DNA of 64,000 nt from Aliarcobacter thereius LMG 24486 (GCF_004214815.1 NZ_CP035926.1:186001-250000); one strand, 5' to 3'; counted from the stretch's first letter, positions 38,253 to 47,725 are shown. The notes: a model not told the origin generated them from the sequence alone. Numbers and translations: made by a program.

Positions 38253-39146
38253 ATGAAATCTATGGTTATAGGTGGAATAATTCTTATCATCGCATTAATG
38301 GCAGGAACTTACTTTGTTGCAGGTGATGCTTTTGATACAGGTGATTATATTAATACATTAACATTTTTAGGGGCAGCTGCTATTATTACAATTAGTACTT
38401 TTGTAGTTCTAAAATATGTTAATCAAATGAAAAGTGATAAAGCAAGTGGTGAGCTAGCTGATGAAAACTGGGATGGAATTGGGGAATATAAAAATCCTAT
38501 TCCAGTTGGTTGGGGAATAGCTTATATTGGTGTAATTATTTGGATGTTTTGGTATTTACTTTTTGGTTATCCGACAAATGGATTTTCACAAATTGGTCAA
38601 TGGAATGAAGAAACAATTGATTATAACGCTAAATTTGAACAAAAATGGCTAAATGCAGATGAATCAACTTTAAATGCAATGGGACAATCACTATTCTTAG
38701 TACAGTGTGCTCCTTGTCATGGTGTTGATGCAGAAGGTATTGATGGAAAAGCTCAGAACTTAACAAAAAGAATGAGTAAAGAACAAGTTGAATATACAAT
38801 TAGAAATGGTTCTAATCATTTAGTTAGTGCTTATCCAGGTGGAATGCCTCCAATGATGTTACAAGATGATAAAGAAATTTCTGAAGTATCAACTTATGTA
38901 GCAAATGGGCTTAAAGGTAATCAACCAGATGCTTATGCAACTTGTGCTGCTTGTCACGGAGATAATGGGGAAGGTATGCCTTTTGTTGGACCAAACATTA
39001 AAACTTATGATAATGATGTAGTTCTTGCAGTATTAAAAGATGGTAAAAAAGGGCTTATAGGACATATGCCAAGCTTTAATGAGAGATTAAACGAGACTCA
39101 AGAAAAAGCTTTAGCTTCATTTATTAGAAGTATAGGAGAAGAATAA
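38253..39146 (+). CDS. ccoP: cbb3 oxidase diheme subunit CcoP
   Basis: CcoP receives electrons from soluble cytochrome c. Two membrane helices (about 5-22 and 86-105, with a further hydrophobic stretch at 35-52) precede two cytochrome c domains with heme motifs CAPCHG (152-157) and CAACHG (231-236). The methionine ligands are in the GGMPPMM and GHMPSF regions. The 297 residues are normal. Its stop overlaps the next start by one base. Confidence 0.97.
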   Translation: MKSMVIGGIILIIALMAGTYFVAGDAFDTGDYINTLTFLGAAAIITISTFVVLKYVNQMKSDKASGELADENWDGIGEYKNPIPVGWGIAYIGVIIWMFWYLLFGYPTNGFSQIGQWNEETIDYNAKFEQKWLNADESTLNAMGQSLFLVQCAPCHGVDAEGIDGKAQNLTKRMSKEQVEYTIRNGSNHLVSAYPGGMPPMMLQDDKEISEVSTYVANGLKGNQPDAYATCAACHGDNGEGMPFVGPNIKTYDNDVVLAVLKDGKKGLIGHMPSFNERLNETQEKALASFIRSIGEE

Positions 39147-39391
39147 TGTCAAATAATACACAAATGAATGAAAATGAAAGAGGAATCTTTAAATTACATG
39201 GAATTACTGGTATGTTAATAGCAGTTGTACTACTTTTAACTATTCTTGTAGTTTTAGTATTTAATGGAATTTTAGTTCAACAAAGAGAAGCTACAAATGC
39301 TTACTCTATTAATCAAGATATAAATGCTATAAAAGCAAATAGCAAAGAAAATTATAAACATTACCAAATTGGTAATTCAACTAAGGAGTAG
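39146..39391 (+). CDS. DUF4006-type small membrane protein
   Basis: The 81-residue protein has one membrane helix (about 23-44) with a short head (GIFKLHGITGMLIAV) and a polar tail. This is a conserved gene directly after ccoP in Campylobacterota, known as the DUF4006 family. It is co-translated with ccoP (ATG overlaps the TAA by one base). A role as oxidase subunit or assembly helper is likely but unproven. Confidence 0.8.
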   Translation: MSNNTQMNENERGIFKLHGITGMLIAVVLLLTILVVLVFNGILVQQREATNAYSINQDINAIKANSKENYKHYQIGNSTKE

Positions 39392-39394
39392 AAT

Positions 39395-39487
39395 ATGGAT
39401 AAAATAATTACTATTTTACTAGTAGCTTCAGCTCTTCTAACAATCTATCTTTCATATTTTGATTCAACAAAAGTGTTTGTTGGTTAA
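39395..39487 (+). CDS. 30-residue single-span membrane peptide in the cbb3 operon
   Basis: An ATG with AAGGAG eight bases upstream opens a 30-codon frame: MDKIITILLVASALLTIYLS followed by YFDSTKVFVG. It is one hydrophobic helix with a short polar tail. It sits three bases after the DUF4006 stop and directly abuts the next start, so it is embedded in the operon. By size and topology it resembles CcoM, the tiny extra subunit of Pseudomonas stutzeri cbb3 oxidase; homology is not shown. Confidence 0.7.
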   Translation: MDKIITILLVASALLTIYLSYFDSTKVFVG

Positions 39488-40117
39488 ATGAAAAATATAA
39501 AAAATTTAAAAGTAGGGGTGATTTTTTCACTTCTACTTTTTTTATACACAAATAGCTTTGCTCAAAACTATATAATTAATGATGGAAATTTAATAGATAT
39601 AAGAGCCAAAGATAAGATAATAGAAATAGGTAATGAAGTAAAAAATAGATTAGGTATAAATATTTATGTTTATACAACATCAAACTTAGGTCTTGAAAAG
39701 AATATAAGTACAAAAGATAAAATTGAATATATTAAAATTCATGAAGAAAATATAATTAAAAATATTGAATCTCCTTATGTGTTAATGACTCTATCTTTAG
39801 AAGAGACACATGTAAATTTATATACAAGTGAAGAATTAAAAAAAATAATAGATAAAAATGATATACTAGATGATTATGTTGTGCCACTTTTAGCTTCAAA
39901 AGATAAAAATAGTACAGCGTCAAAAGTTAGTGCTGCTATACTAAATGGGTATGCAGCAATTGCAGATAAATTAGCAGAACAAAAAAATATTGAACTTGAA
40001 AGTAGTATTGGAAATCAAGGAAGAGTAGCTAGTACTATTTGGAGAGTTTTAATCTATTTTGTATTGCTTACTGCACTTTTTGCATATGTTTATGCAGTAT
40101 TAAGAAAGAGAAAATAA
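39488..40117 (+). CDS. TPM-domain-like membrane protein in the cbb3 operon
   Basis: The 209-residue protein has a signal peptide (about 1-25, ending NSFAQ), a periplasmic domain and a C-terminal membrane helix (about 184-203) with a basic RKRK end. The periplasmic part has the pattern of TPM (TLP18.3/Psb32-like) domains: an early LIDIRAKDKI, IYVYTTSNLG, and VLMTLSLEETHVNLYTSEEL. Its place after ccoP and before FixH suggests a role in oxidase assembly or quality control. The family call is tentative. Confidence 0.6.
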   Translation: MKNIKNLKVGVIFSLLLFLYTNSFAQNYIINDGNLIDIRAKDKIIEIGNEVKNRLGINIYVYTTSNLGLEKNISTKDKIEYIKIHEENIIKNIESPYVLMTLSLEETHVNLYTSEELKKIIDKNDILDDYVVPLLASKDKNSTASKVSAAILNGYAAIADKLAEQKNIELESSIGNQGRVASTIWRVLIYFVLLTALFAYVYAVLRKRK

Positions 40118-40118
40118 T

Positions 40119-40679
40119 ATGAAAGAAAGAAACTATTGGCCACTATTTTTTATAGCGATATTTGCCTTTACTGTTTATATGATTATTTGGACAATAATAC
40201 AAGCTATGAATGCACCAGTTATTGAAGATAGAAGCTTTATGCAAAAATATCAATATGTTGATGAAAATTATAATGATATAATGAATGCAAATATTGATTT
40301 CTTAGAGAAATATAAACTAGAACTAAATTTAAATGGAAAGATTTTTCCTCTTACAACAGAAGATATAAAATTTGGACAAAGAGTTATAGAAAAATATTCT
40401 CAACATAAAGATAATTTAAAAATAGGAGAAAATAGTATTCTTTTAACAGTTACGGAGATTAATACTCAAAAGACTATTCCTATTAATTTTGATATTCTTA
40501 TTACAAAAACTATGACAAATGAGAATGATATTGATTTAAATTCTAAAGAATTTAAAGAAGATAATGGAGTTTATAGTTCAAATTTTATTATTTCTGAAAA
40601 AACAAACTGGATAATAACAGGAAAGATAAAAACAGAGGACAAAGAAGGTTATATTTTTATAAAGACAAATGCAAGATAA
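40119..40679 (+). CDS. FixH-family protein
   Basis: The 186-residue protein has a single N-terminal membrane helix (about 7-29) and a periplasmic beta-rich domain. FixH proteins are tied to cbb3 oxidase biogenesis, probably copper or heme handling with the CcoI-type ATPase, and the operon position fits. It overlaps the addB start by 11 bases. ccoG, ccoI and ccoS are not in this window. Confidence 0.75.
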   Translation: MKERNYWPLFFIAIFAFTVYMIIWTIIQAMNAPVIEDRSFMQKYQYVDENYNDIMNANIDFLEKYKLELNLNGKIFPLTTEDIKFGQRVIEKYSQHKDNLKIGENSILLTVTEINTQKTIPINFDILITKTMTNENDIDLNSKEFKEDNGVYSSNFIISEKTNWIITGKIKTEDKEGYIFIKTNAR

Positions 40680-43014
40680 AAAAACACTATATGTCTTCCC
40701 TACAAGTAGATCTATAAGAGAGTTTATTTATGGTTTTAAAAACCAAAACACTCTCTTAGCATCTACAATAACTATTGATGAATTTCTAAAAAAATCTATA
40801 AGTATAAATGATTTCTCATATGAAACAAAAGAGCAAAGAGTAATAATATTAAATGAAGCTATAAAAGATATTGAACTTTCCAAATTGGGATTAAGTAAAA
40901 GCTTTGCTCAATTTTTAAAACAATATGATTATATTTATAGATTCTTTTTAGAATTAAGCAGTGAAGAAAAAGAGATAAAAGATATTTCAAGTGTTGATAC
41001 ATATCTATTTTATGAAGAACATTTAAAGATATTAGAAGAGATTTTAACAAAGTATAAAAAATTGTTAAAAGATAATAAGTTAGTAAATAAAATAAATTTT
41101 GATGAGTTTTTTGATATAAATATGAGTTTTATCAATAGGTTTGATAAAATTGAGATTAAATTTGAAGGATATTTTACTCAACAAGAGTTTAATATTATAA
41201 ATAAAATATCAGAAAATATTCCACTTTTTATTAATTTTCATAAAAATAAATATAATACAAAATCATTAAAAATCTTTAAAAACATATATCAAGAATTTAA
41301 AGATGGATATAATTATAAAATTAATTTGAGCTCAAAGCAAATCTTAAAAGAAGAGCTAGATTCTAAAATAAAACCAAAAATAGAGATAAAAGGTTTTTCA
41401 AATAGATTAAATCAAATTCCTTATATAAAATCCACAATTGTAAAGCTTGTAAATAGTGGAGTAGAAGCTTCAAAGATTGTATTAGTTTTACCAAATGAGA
41501 ACTTTGTAAAAAGTTTAGAGTTAAATGATGATGAAGAGTATTTTAACTTTGCAATGGGGAAAGATATTCTAAATACAAATATATACCAAAAAGTTTATGC
41601 AATATTTAATTATATATTAGAAGAAAATGATGAAAATATAGAATTTTTAAGTTTCTTAAAACTTGATAGGATATTTGTAAATAATAATATAAAATCAATC
41701 TGGAATAATATTTTAACAAAAGATAATTTTGATACTATAAGTGAGTTTATTAAAAAAGATGAAATAAATAAAGAATTAATTCAAAAATATGATGAATTAG
41801 TATATTCATTAAACTCTATATTTTTCTCAACTATAAATACATTGAGAGTAAAAGATGCTTTTAAAATATTTTTGCAAAATTTAGTAACTATTAAATTAGA
41901 TGATGTAAATTCAGGAAAAATCACTGTAATGGGAGTTTTAGAAACAAGGTTAATAGAGTTTGATGCTGTTATTATATGTGATTTTAATGAAGAATTTGTA
42001 CCAAAAATATCTACAAAAGATAAGTTTTTATCAACAAAAATCAAAAAACTAGCTGATTTACCTACAAAGAAAGATAGAGAAAATTTACAAAAATACTACT
42101 ATAAAAGATTAATAGATAATTCAAAACAGTGTTTTATTTCATATTTTAATGGAAAAGATAGTTCAGTTTCAAGATTTGCATATGAATTATTTTCATATAA
42201 AGAAGAGAAGTTTTTTGATGAAGAGTATAAAGATATTTTATATAAAAGTAATAAATTAGAGTATATTGATGAGAAAATAGAGTTAAAATTAGATCTAAAG
42301 CAGTTTATTTGGTCAGCAAGTGCATTAAAAACTTTTTTAGATTGTAAAAGAAAATGGTATTTAAACTATATATTAAAATTAAAAGAGCATACAATTTCAA
42401 ATATGCCAAAGAGTTTTGAGTTAGGAAATATTATTCATACAATTTTAGAAAATTACTATAAGAGTGATATAAGCAATATTGATGAGCTTTTTGAAAATTA
42501 TAGAGCAAAAAACCCATTTTTAACACTTGAGCTTGAGATTTATAAAACAAAAATAAAAAGATTTATACAAGAAGATAAAGAGAGATTAAAAAGTAGATCT
42601 ATTTTAGCTTTAGAGAGAAAGTTTGATATAGAGTTTAATAACTTTAAACTTCAAGGAATAATAGATAGAATTGATAAATATGAAGATAATTATGAATTGA
42701 TTGATTATAAAACATCAAGAAATTTGAGTGTTGATACTATGAAAAACTATGATAAGAGTAAAGATTTTCAAATGTCTTTTTACTATTTAGCTGTAAGAGA
42801 ACTATATAAAACAGAAAAAATAAAAGCTTATTTCTATGATATTTTTAATAATACTTTTGTTGAAGAAGAAGTGCTTTTAGAAAAAACTGATATATTAAAA
42901 ACTATTTTAGATGAGTTAAAAGAGTTAAGTAAAGAGAAAATAGATTTTTCTAAAACCAATGATAAAAATTCTTGTGAATATTGCTCATATAAAACTATTT
43001 GTAATAGAAATTAG
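40669..43014 (+). CDS. addB: AddB-like PD-(D/E)XK nuclease/helicase subunit
   Basis: The AddAB complex resects double-strand ends for recombination. This 781-residue protein has a C-terminal nuclease (LQGIIDRIDKYED then YELIDYKTSR, about 665-690). It also has four cysteines typical of the AddB iron-sulfur staple: one in FLDCKRKWYLN near 560 and three in CEYCSYKTIC at the end. The N-terminal region is helicase-like without a Walker A motif. In Campylobacter addB also follows the cco tail genes but is then followed by addA, which is not adjacent here. Confidence 0.82.
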   Translation: MQDKKTLYVFPTSRSIREFIYGFKNQNTLLASTITIDEFLKKSISINDFSYETKEQRVIILNEAIKDIELSKLGLSKSFAQFLKQYDYIYRFFLELSSEEKEIKDISSVDTYLFYEEHLKILEEILTKYKKLLKDNKLVNKINFDEFFDINMSFINRFDKIEIKFEGYFTQQEFNIINKISENIPLFINFHKNKYNTKSLKIFKNIYQEFKDGYNYKINLSSKQILKEELDSKIKPKIEIKGFSNRLNQIPYIKSTIVKLVNSGVEASKIVLVLPNENFVKSLELNDDEEYFNFAMGKDILNTNIYQKVYAIFNYILEENDENIEFLSFLKLDRIFVNNNIKSIWNNILTKDNFDTISEFIKKDEINKELIQKYDELVYSLNSIFFSTINTLRVKDAFKIFLQNLVTIKLDDVNSGKITVMGVLETRLIEFDAVIICDFNEEFVPKISTKDKFLSTKIKKLADLPTKKDRENLQKYYYKRLIDNSKQCFISYFNGKDSSVSRFAYELFSYKEEKFFDEEYKDILYKSNKLEYIDEKIELKLDLKQFIWSASALKTFLDCKRKWYLNYILKLKEHTISNMPKSFELGNIIHTILENYYKSDISNIDELFENYRAKNPFLTLELEIYKTKIKRFIQEDKERLKSRSILALERKFDIEFNNFKLQGIIDRIDKYEDNYELIDYKTSRNLSVDTMKNYDKSKDFQMSFYYLAVRELYKTEKIKAYFYDIFNNTFVEEEVLLEKTDILKTILDELKELSKEKIDFSKTNDKNSCEYCSYKTICNRN

Positions 43015-43060
43015 TAGATTTTATTTTGACATATAGTTTATAAAATAGTTAAGGATATAT

Positions 43061-43819
43061 ATGAATAAAGTTTCAGATTTTTTAAGTATAAATATTTCTG
43101 CTTTTAAACTAAAAAGAGTTTTAACTATATTTTTATTACTAATTTTAGTTCCAATTTTCTTCTATTTAATAGATTTTAAATACTCTACAAATATTAATGA
43201 ATATCTTAATATATATTATCTTCTTTTTATAACAAATATAGCAAGTGTTCCTTTTGTATTGATTAGCTCATTGATATTTACAATAATATTACTTTTTATT
43301 TACAAAAGTAATATAAGAAATATGATTGCTTTAGCAATATTTGTAAATTTGATAGTTTTTAGCTCTCAAGGTATTGTTTTTTTCACAAAGCTTATAGTTA
43401 AAGAACCTAGACCTTATGTTGAAATTTTAGTTGAGAATAACTATTTAAAAAGTAGTGAAGAATTTTATATATTAGATAAAAATAAAAGAGTTGAATTAAT
43501 TGATAATATGAATTTAGAAGCTATAAATATCTCATCTTGGCAAAAAGAACATTTTAAAAATGAAGTTGGATACTCTTTTCCTTCAGGACATACAGTTTTT
43601 ATGGCAACTTGGATAATTTTACTTTTCTGCTTTTTATTGGAAAAAAGAAAATATTTTCTTGTTTCTTTTATCTATTTATTAGCTTTTAGTGTAGAACTTA
43701 GTAGATTACTACTTGGAATGCATTTTTGGCAAGATATATTTGCTTCTATTTGTATATCTCTTTTCACAGTTCTATTTTATGTACTTATAATAAAGTTTAG
43801 AATCTTAAAATCATTTTAA
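43061..43819 (+). CDS. PAP2-family membrane phosphatase
   Basis: The 252-residue protein has about six membrane helices and the three type 2 phosphatidic-acid phosphatase motifs: KLIVKEPRP, then YSFPSGHTVF, then SRLLLGMHFWQD. Such enzymes dephosphorylate lipid phosphates (phosphatidate, undecaprenyl pyrophosphate, lipid A) on the outer face of the inner membrane. The substrate cannot be told. AAGGA precedes the ATG. Its 3' end overlaps the convergent GNAT gene by 23 bases. Confidence 0.9.
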   Translation: MNKVSDFLSINISAFKLKRVLTIFLLLILVPIFFYLIDFKYSTNINEYLNIYYLLFITNIASVPFVLISSLIFTIILLFIYKSNIRNMIALAIFVNLIVFSSQGIVFFTKLIVKEPRPYVEILVENNYLKSSEEFYILDKNKRVELIDNMNLEAINISSWQKEHFKNEVGYSFPSGHTVFMATWIILLFCFLLEKRKYFLVSFIYLLAFSVELSRLLLGMHFWQDIFASICISLFTVLFYVLIIKFRILKSF

Positions 43820-44225
43820 AAGCATCTTCACTATCTAAGTAGTATTTTTTTAGAATTTTGATTACTTTAAAGCCTAGTTTTATATAAATACTTTTTGCTC
43901 TTTCATTTGAAACTCTTACTTCTAAGCTTAGATTTTTATTATTTTTCTTTGCAAGTTCTATTGAATAATTAAGTAAATTTGTTGCTAAACCTTTATTTGA
44001 ATGTTCTTTTGATACAGCTAATGAATATAGTCGTATTGTATTTTTATAATTAAAAAACATAAGATATGCACAAATTTCTTTTTCTTCTTCTATTAATATG
44101 ATTTGCTTCTTTTTTGTATGATATTTAAAGTTAGCAAGACTCAAAGGCGAATCAAATTTAGTAAATACTTCATTCTCAATAGAAAATAACTTATCTAAAT
44201 CTTCTAAATTGGCATATCTTAACAT
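43797..44225 (-). CDS. rimI: GNAT N-acetyltransferase, RimI-like
   Basis: The 142-residue GNAT protein has the acetyl-CoA loop SNKGLATNLL (about 76-85) and the RimI-like LEVRVSNERAKSIYIKLGF strand-helix (about 100-119). RimI acetylates the N-terminus of ribosomal protein S18, but the family is broad, so the substrate is provisional. It follows the DUF2156 gene by five bases. Confidence 0.75.
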   Translation of the reverse strand: MLRYANLEDLDKLFSIENEVFTKFDSPLSLANFKYHTKKKQIILIEEEKEICAYLMFFNYKNTIRLYSLAVSKEHSNKGLATNLLNYSIELAKKNNKNLSLEVRVSNERAKSIYIKLGFKVIKILKKYYLDSEDAFKMILRF

Positions 44226-44230
44226 ATAAA

Positions 44231-45211
44231 TTACTTTTGATAAATTGTATATTTTGGTACAAGTTTATCAGGTCTATATGACATTTTTACTTTTTTTAAG
44301 TTTTCAAATCCCATATCATCACCAACATTTATATAAGAGCTATTAAACTCATCTTTTAGATATTTAGAAAACTCTCTAAAAATAAATTGAGCACAACCTA
44401 AAACTTCAAAGTCTGTTTTCTCAATAATCACGCTTGAAGTGTGATCATTTATCTTTTCTCCAACAGTAAATCCTTTTAATTCATCATCAATAAAGATAAC
44501 AATACCTACAATATCAAGCTTATCATATTCATTTAAAATCTTTTTTATAGCAAATCTTTCAAAATAAATACCATCCATAAATATTTCAACTTCTTCTTTT
44601 GGCATATACTTTGTTCTATCGCTAACCCATTTATTAAAAAGATTCATAATTAAAGAAGAGTGAATAGATGTATCTAAAACCTCAATTCTGAAATTTGGAT
44701 AAGCTTTTTTAAATCTATTTATCTCATTTCTTTTTGATTTATAAGCATCACCTTTTAACTCAATTAAATCATCAATTTTATATATATAATCCACAAGCTT
44801 TTTTTCAATTAGAAAATCTTCTAAAGCTTCAAAAATAAGTGTTCCTTCTTCAAGATGATTTACAAATCCTTCAAGCATCTCTTCATGCACATACTCAATT
44901 TTTGAGTAAAACTTATTACTATTATTTTCATTCATTATTTCAAAGCATTTAAAAATTGCTTTGTGAACATTCTCTTTTTTACCTAAAGGAGGTAAAAGCA
45001 TAGATAGTTCTCCACCACTTAAAACAAAAAAGCAGAAAGTATCTTCAATGATACTATAAAAACCACTTACAGAACTAAGCCAAATATAATTTTGTGCAAA
45101 AGTATAATCACTTAAATCTACATTTATCTCTCTTAAATACTTTTTCATTTGCTCTTTTGCTTTAATATCAAATTGCAAAAGTGATATATTGTTTATTGTC
45201 AAAGTTGACAA
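44231..45211 (-). CDS. DUF2156-domain protein
   Basis: The 326-residue soluble protein matches the DUF2156/LPG-synthase C-terminal fold, a double GNAT-like domain. Visible features are ENTFCF-like IEDTFCFFVL, YKSKRNEINRFKKAYPNF (about 156-173) and a late INVGDDMGFENLKKVKMSYR. In MprF this domain uses aminoacyl-tRNA to modify lipids, but there is no membrane domain here, so the function is unknown. The TTG start is supported by AAGGAG seven bases upstream. Confidence 0.8.
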   Translation of the reverse strand: MSTLTINNISLLQFDIKAKEQMKKYLREINVDLSDYTFAQNYIWLSSVSGFYSIIEDTFCFFVLSGGELSMLLPPLGKKENVHKAIFKCFEIMNENNSNKFYSKIEYVHEEMLEGFVNHLEEGTLIFEALEDFLIEKKLVDYIYKIDDLIELKGDAYKSKRNEINRFKKAYPNFRIEVLDTSIHSSLIMNLFNKWVSDRTKYMPKEEVEIFMDGIYFERFAIKKILNEYDKLDIVGIVIFIDDELKGFTVGEKINDHTSSVIIEKTDFEVLGCAQFIFREFSKYLKDEFNSSYINVGDDMGFENLKKVKMSYRPDKLVPKYTIYQK

Positions 45212-45293
45212 GATTGAACTCCTTGAATATTTTGCGAATTATACTACTATTTTTGATTTTTGCAGTTGATAAAATAAGAAAAAATGATTTTTG

Positions 45294-45322
45294 TATAAAG
45301 TGCTATTTCTAGGCACTTTATA
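45294..45322 (-). terminator. Hairpin after the beta-barrel gene
   Basis: Perfect ten-base arms (45294-45303 and 45313-45322, TATAAAGTGC and its complement) enclose a nine-base loop, 24 bases past the outer-membrane protein stop on the minus strand. T-rich sequence follows on that strand after a short A run. The rest of the 135-base gap (45212-45346) holds only the ribosome-binding site of the DUF2156 gene. Confidence 0.6.
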
Positions 45323-45346
45323 AAGATAATATTATAAGAAATATTA

Positions 45347-45937
45347 TTAGAATTTTAGGTTTAGACCAATATATGGTTTAATACTATTTTGTGAAGTTTC
45401 AAATTCATAAGTATATAAAGCATCATGAAATTTTTCCCATTCTTTATAATTATAATCCAAGCCTACAAATAAAGTTAATTTATCAGTTGTTTTTACATCA
45501 ATACCTGCACCTAAAGTTAACGAAAGCGCAGAAATATCTTTATTAGCAGTTATTTGATTATTTAATTTCATATTTGCAATCCCAATACCTAATTTCACAA
45601 AAGGATATAAATTGTTTGCAATTTTATCTTTTTTTATCCATTCTAAACCAAATTCATTTTGAACTTGATTTTCTGTTACAAGTTTTAAATCTTCATTGCT
45701 AAATTTTGTACGTTCATAATAAACTTGTAGATAATAATTATCGCTTAAATCAAGACCTAAAACAGCTTTTACAGCATCTCCAGAATCAGAAAAGTTATCT
45801 TTATCTCCATAATGATCTTCAATCCCAAAATGAGATAAATCAACACCATATTGTAAACCTAAATAAACATTATTATCTGCATATAAACTAGAAGATAATA
45901 ATGTTGCACATATAAAACTAATAATCTTTTTTTTCAT
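45347..45937 (-). CDS. Outer-membrane beta-barrel protein
   Basis: The 196-residue protein has a signal peptide (about 1-20, ending SSSLYA) and alternating aromatic/hydrophobic strands typical of an eight-strand OmpW/Opa-like barrel. The final strand KPYIGLNLKF ends in phenylalanine, the usual Bam recognition end. AGGGG precedes the ATG. The ligand or role is unknown. It follows prfB and has its own terminator. Confidence 0.8.
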   Translation of the reverse strand: MKKKIISFICATLLSSSLYADNNVYLGLQYGVDLSHFGIEDHYGDKDNFSDSGDAVKAVLGLDLSDNYYLQVYYERTKFSNEDLKLVTENQVQNEFGLEWIKKDKIANNLYPFVKLGIGIANMKLNNQITANKDISALSLTLGAGIDVKTTDKLTLFVGLDYNYKEWEKFHDALYTYEFETSQNSIKPYIGLNLKF

Positions 45938-46000
45938 CTTTTCCCCTGTAAAATAATAAAAAAGATAATAACTAAAGAGTAATAAAAATTACATAAAATA

Positions 46001-47098
46001 TTATTCTATATTTGTAGCTATTAAAACATCTTCCATCATTTTTGTAATATCTCCATCCAAAATTGCATCTACATTTGAATATCCAATGTTACTTCTACTA
46101 TCTTTTACTTGTTGATATGGTTGTAAAACATAAGAACGAATTTGATGTCCCCAACCATTTTCACTCTTATCTCCACTATTTTTACTATCCCTTTGTTTTT
46201 CAAGTTCAAGTTCATATAGTTTTGATTTTAGCATTTTGAATGCACTATCTTTATTTTTATGTTGAGATCTATCATTTTGACACTGAACAACAATTCCACT
46301 TGGAATATGAGTTATTCTTATAGCACTCTCTGTTTTATTTACGTGTTGTCCACCAGCACCACTTGCTCTATATGTATCAATTCTAATATCTTTATCTTCT
46401 ATTACAATATCAATATTATCATCAATTTCAGGACTCACCATAACAGAAGTAAAAGATGTATGTCTTTTTGCATTTGAATCAAATGGAGAGATTCTTACAA
46501 GTCTGTGAATACCATTTTCAGTTTTTAAATAACCATAGGCATTTTCGCCTCTTATTATAAAACTCACATCTTTTATCCCAGCTTCATCTCCAGCTTGATA
46601 ATCTAGTACTTCAACTTTAAAATCATTTCTTTCAGCCCATCTTAAATACATTCTATACAAAATACTAGCCCAATCTTGAGACTCTGTTCCACCAGCTCCT
46701 GGATGAATTGTAACAATTGCATTTGAAGCATCATCAGGATTTGAAAGCATTACAGATATTTCAGTTGATTTGATTAAATCCTCTAAATCTTCTGCTTCTT
46801 CATATAATAGTTCAAAAGTGTCATCATCTTTTTCACTTGTTGCAAGTTCATAAAGTTCATTTGTACCATTTAATGATTCAAATGCTTTATTAAATTTATT
46901 TAATTTACCTAAAATTCTATTTTTCTCAATACCTATTTTTGTTGCATTTTCAACATCATTCCAAAAGTCTTGATTGGATTCTAGTTCTATAATTTCATCC
47001 AATCTTTTTTTCAGTTCTTTTGGTTTCAAAATACCTTCAATATTTTTTAATTTTGTGTTTAATAGTTTTAAAAGTTCTGAGTATTCGTAAGCATCCAT
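46001..47098 (-). CDS. prfB: Peptide chain release factor 2 (no programmed frameshift)
   Basis: RF2 terminates at UGA and UAA. The codon-recognition tripeptide is present as SPF in [12 protein letters not shown] (about 198), and the catalytic GGQ in GAGGQHVN (about 236). The 365 residues read in one frame from ATG; there is no internal UGA near codon 25 as in the autoregulated E. coli gene. It follows the cytochrome c gene by 32 bases. Confidence 0.96.
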   Translation of the reverse strand: MDAYEYSELLKLLNTKLKNIEGILKPKELKKRLDEIIELESNQDFWNDVENATKIGIEKNRILGKLNKFNKAFESLNGTNELYELATSEKDDDTFELLYEEAEDLEDLIKSTEISVMLSNPDDASNAIVTIHPGAGGTESQDWASILYRMYLRWAERNDFKVEVLDYQAGDEAGIKDVSFIIRGENAYGYLKTENGIHRLVRISPFDSNAKRHTSFTSVMVSPEIDDNIDIVIEDKDIRIDTYRASGAGGQHVNKTESAIRITHIPSGIVVQCQNDRSQHKNKDSAFKMLKSKLYELELEKQRDSKNSGDKSENGWGHQIRSYVLQPYQQVKDSRSNIGYSNVDAILDGDITKMMEDVLIATNIE

Positions 47099-47130
47099 TT
47101 GCTTTTTTTCCTTATTTATAAATTAATTTA

Positions 47131-47712
47131 TTATTTTAAACTATCTAAATATTTCTTTATATCTTTTATTAAACTATCATTTAGATGATTTATATGTATA
47201 GGTGCAAAAACTGAGTTTGCTTTATCATTAGTTCCTAAAATATAATCTTTGAAGCCTTCAATCATTTTATCTTCACTTAAGATATTTAATTTTGAACCAC
47301 CTTTAGATATTTCACCTTTTTCTCCATGACAATTCTTACATTGAGCTATATATAGTTTTTTTGCTTTTTCAAAAGATTCTTGCTCTTTTTCTATTTTCTT
47401 TTTATCTTCTTGTTCTTTTGTTGTTGCTAAAATTGTGGCTTCTAACTCTGATTGAGATATTTTGTTATTGTTTTCTTTATTGTCTTTTTTTAATACATAT
47501 ATAAAATTAGAGCCAGAAATCTTTATATCTGAAACACTCCAACCACCCTTTTTCATATCATTTAGTGAGTATTTACCAGCACACTCTCCACCATCTAAAG
47601 GAGTTGATTCTATTGTTGTAAGAGATTTATGATTCTCTTTAAAACACATTGTTGTATTTGCAAATAAATAAGTATTTAGCAATAAAATTGAGCTTAATAA
47701 GATTTTTTTCAA
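47131..47712 (-). CDS. Periplasmic c-type cytochrome with N-terminal extra domain
   Basis: The signal peptide (about 1-18, ending LFAN) is followed by a domain with two cysteines (about 20-72), a charged coiled segment, and one heme site CKNCHG at 125-130. No methionine appears after the heme site where the sixth ligand usually lies; the matching stretch FAPIHINHL has histidines instead. The TTG at 47712 has AAAGGAAA upstream; a longer frame to 47745 would run into folB. Electron-transfer partner unknown. Confidence 0.82.
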   Translation of the reverse strand: MKKILLSSILLLNTYLFANTTMCFKENHKSLTTIESTPLDGGECAGKYSLNDMKKGGWSVSDIKISGSNFIYVLKKDNKENNNKISQSELEATILATTKEQEDKKKIEKEQESFEKAKKLYIAQCKNCHGEKGEISKGGSKLNILSEDKMIEGFKDYILGTNDKANSVFAPIHINHLNDSLIKDIKKYLDSLK

Positions 47713-47725
47713 GTTTTTTCCTTTG

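Noticed and set aside
43797-43819. The 23-base convergent overlap of the PAP2 and GNAT genes as a sign of a frameshifted end
   Set aside because: Both products have complete family motifs well before the overlap and normal lengths, so it is ordinary compact packing.
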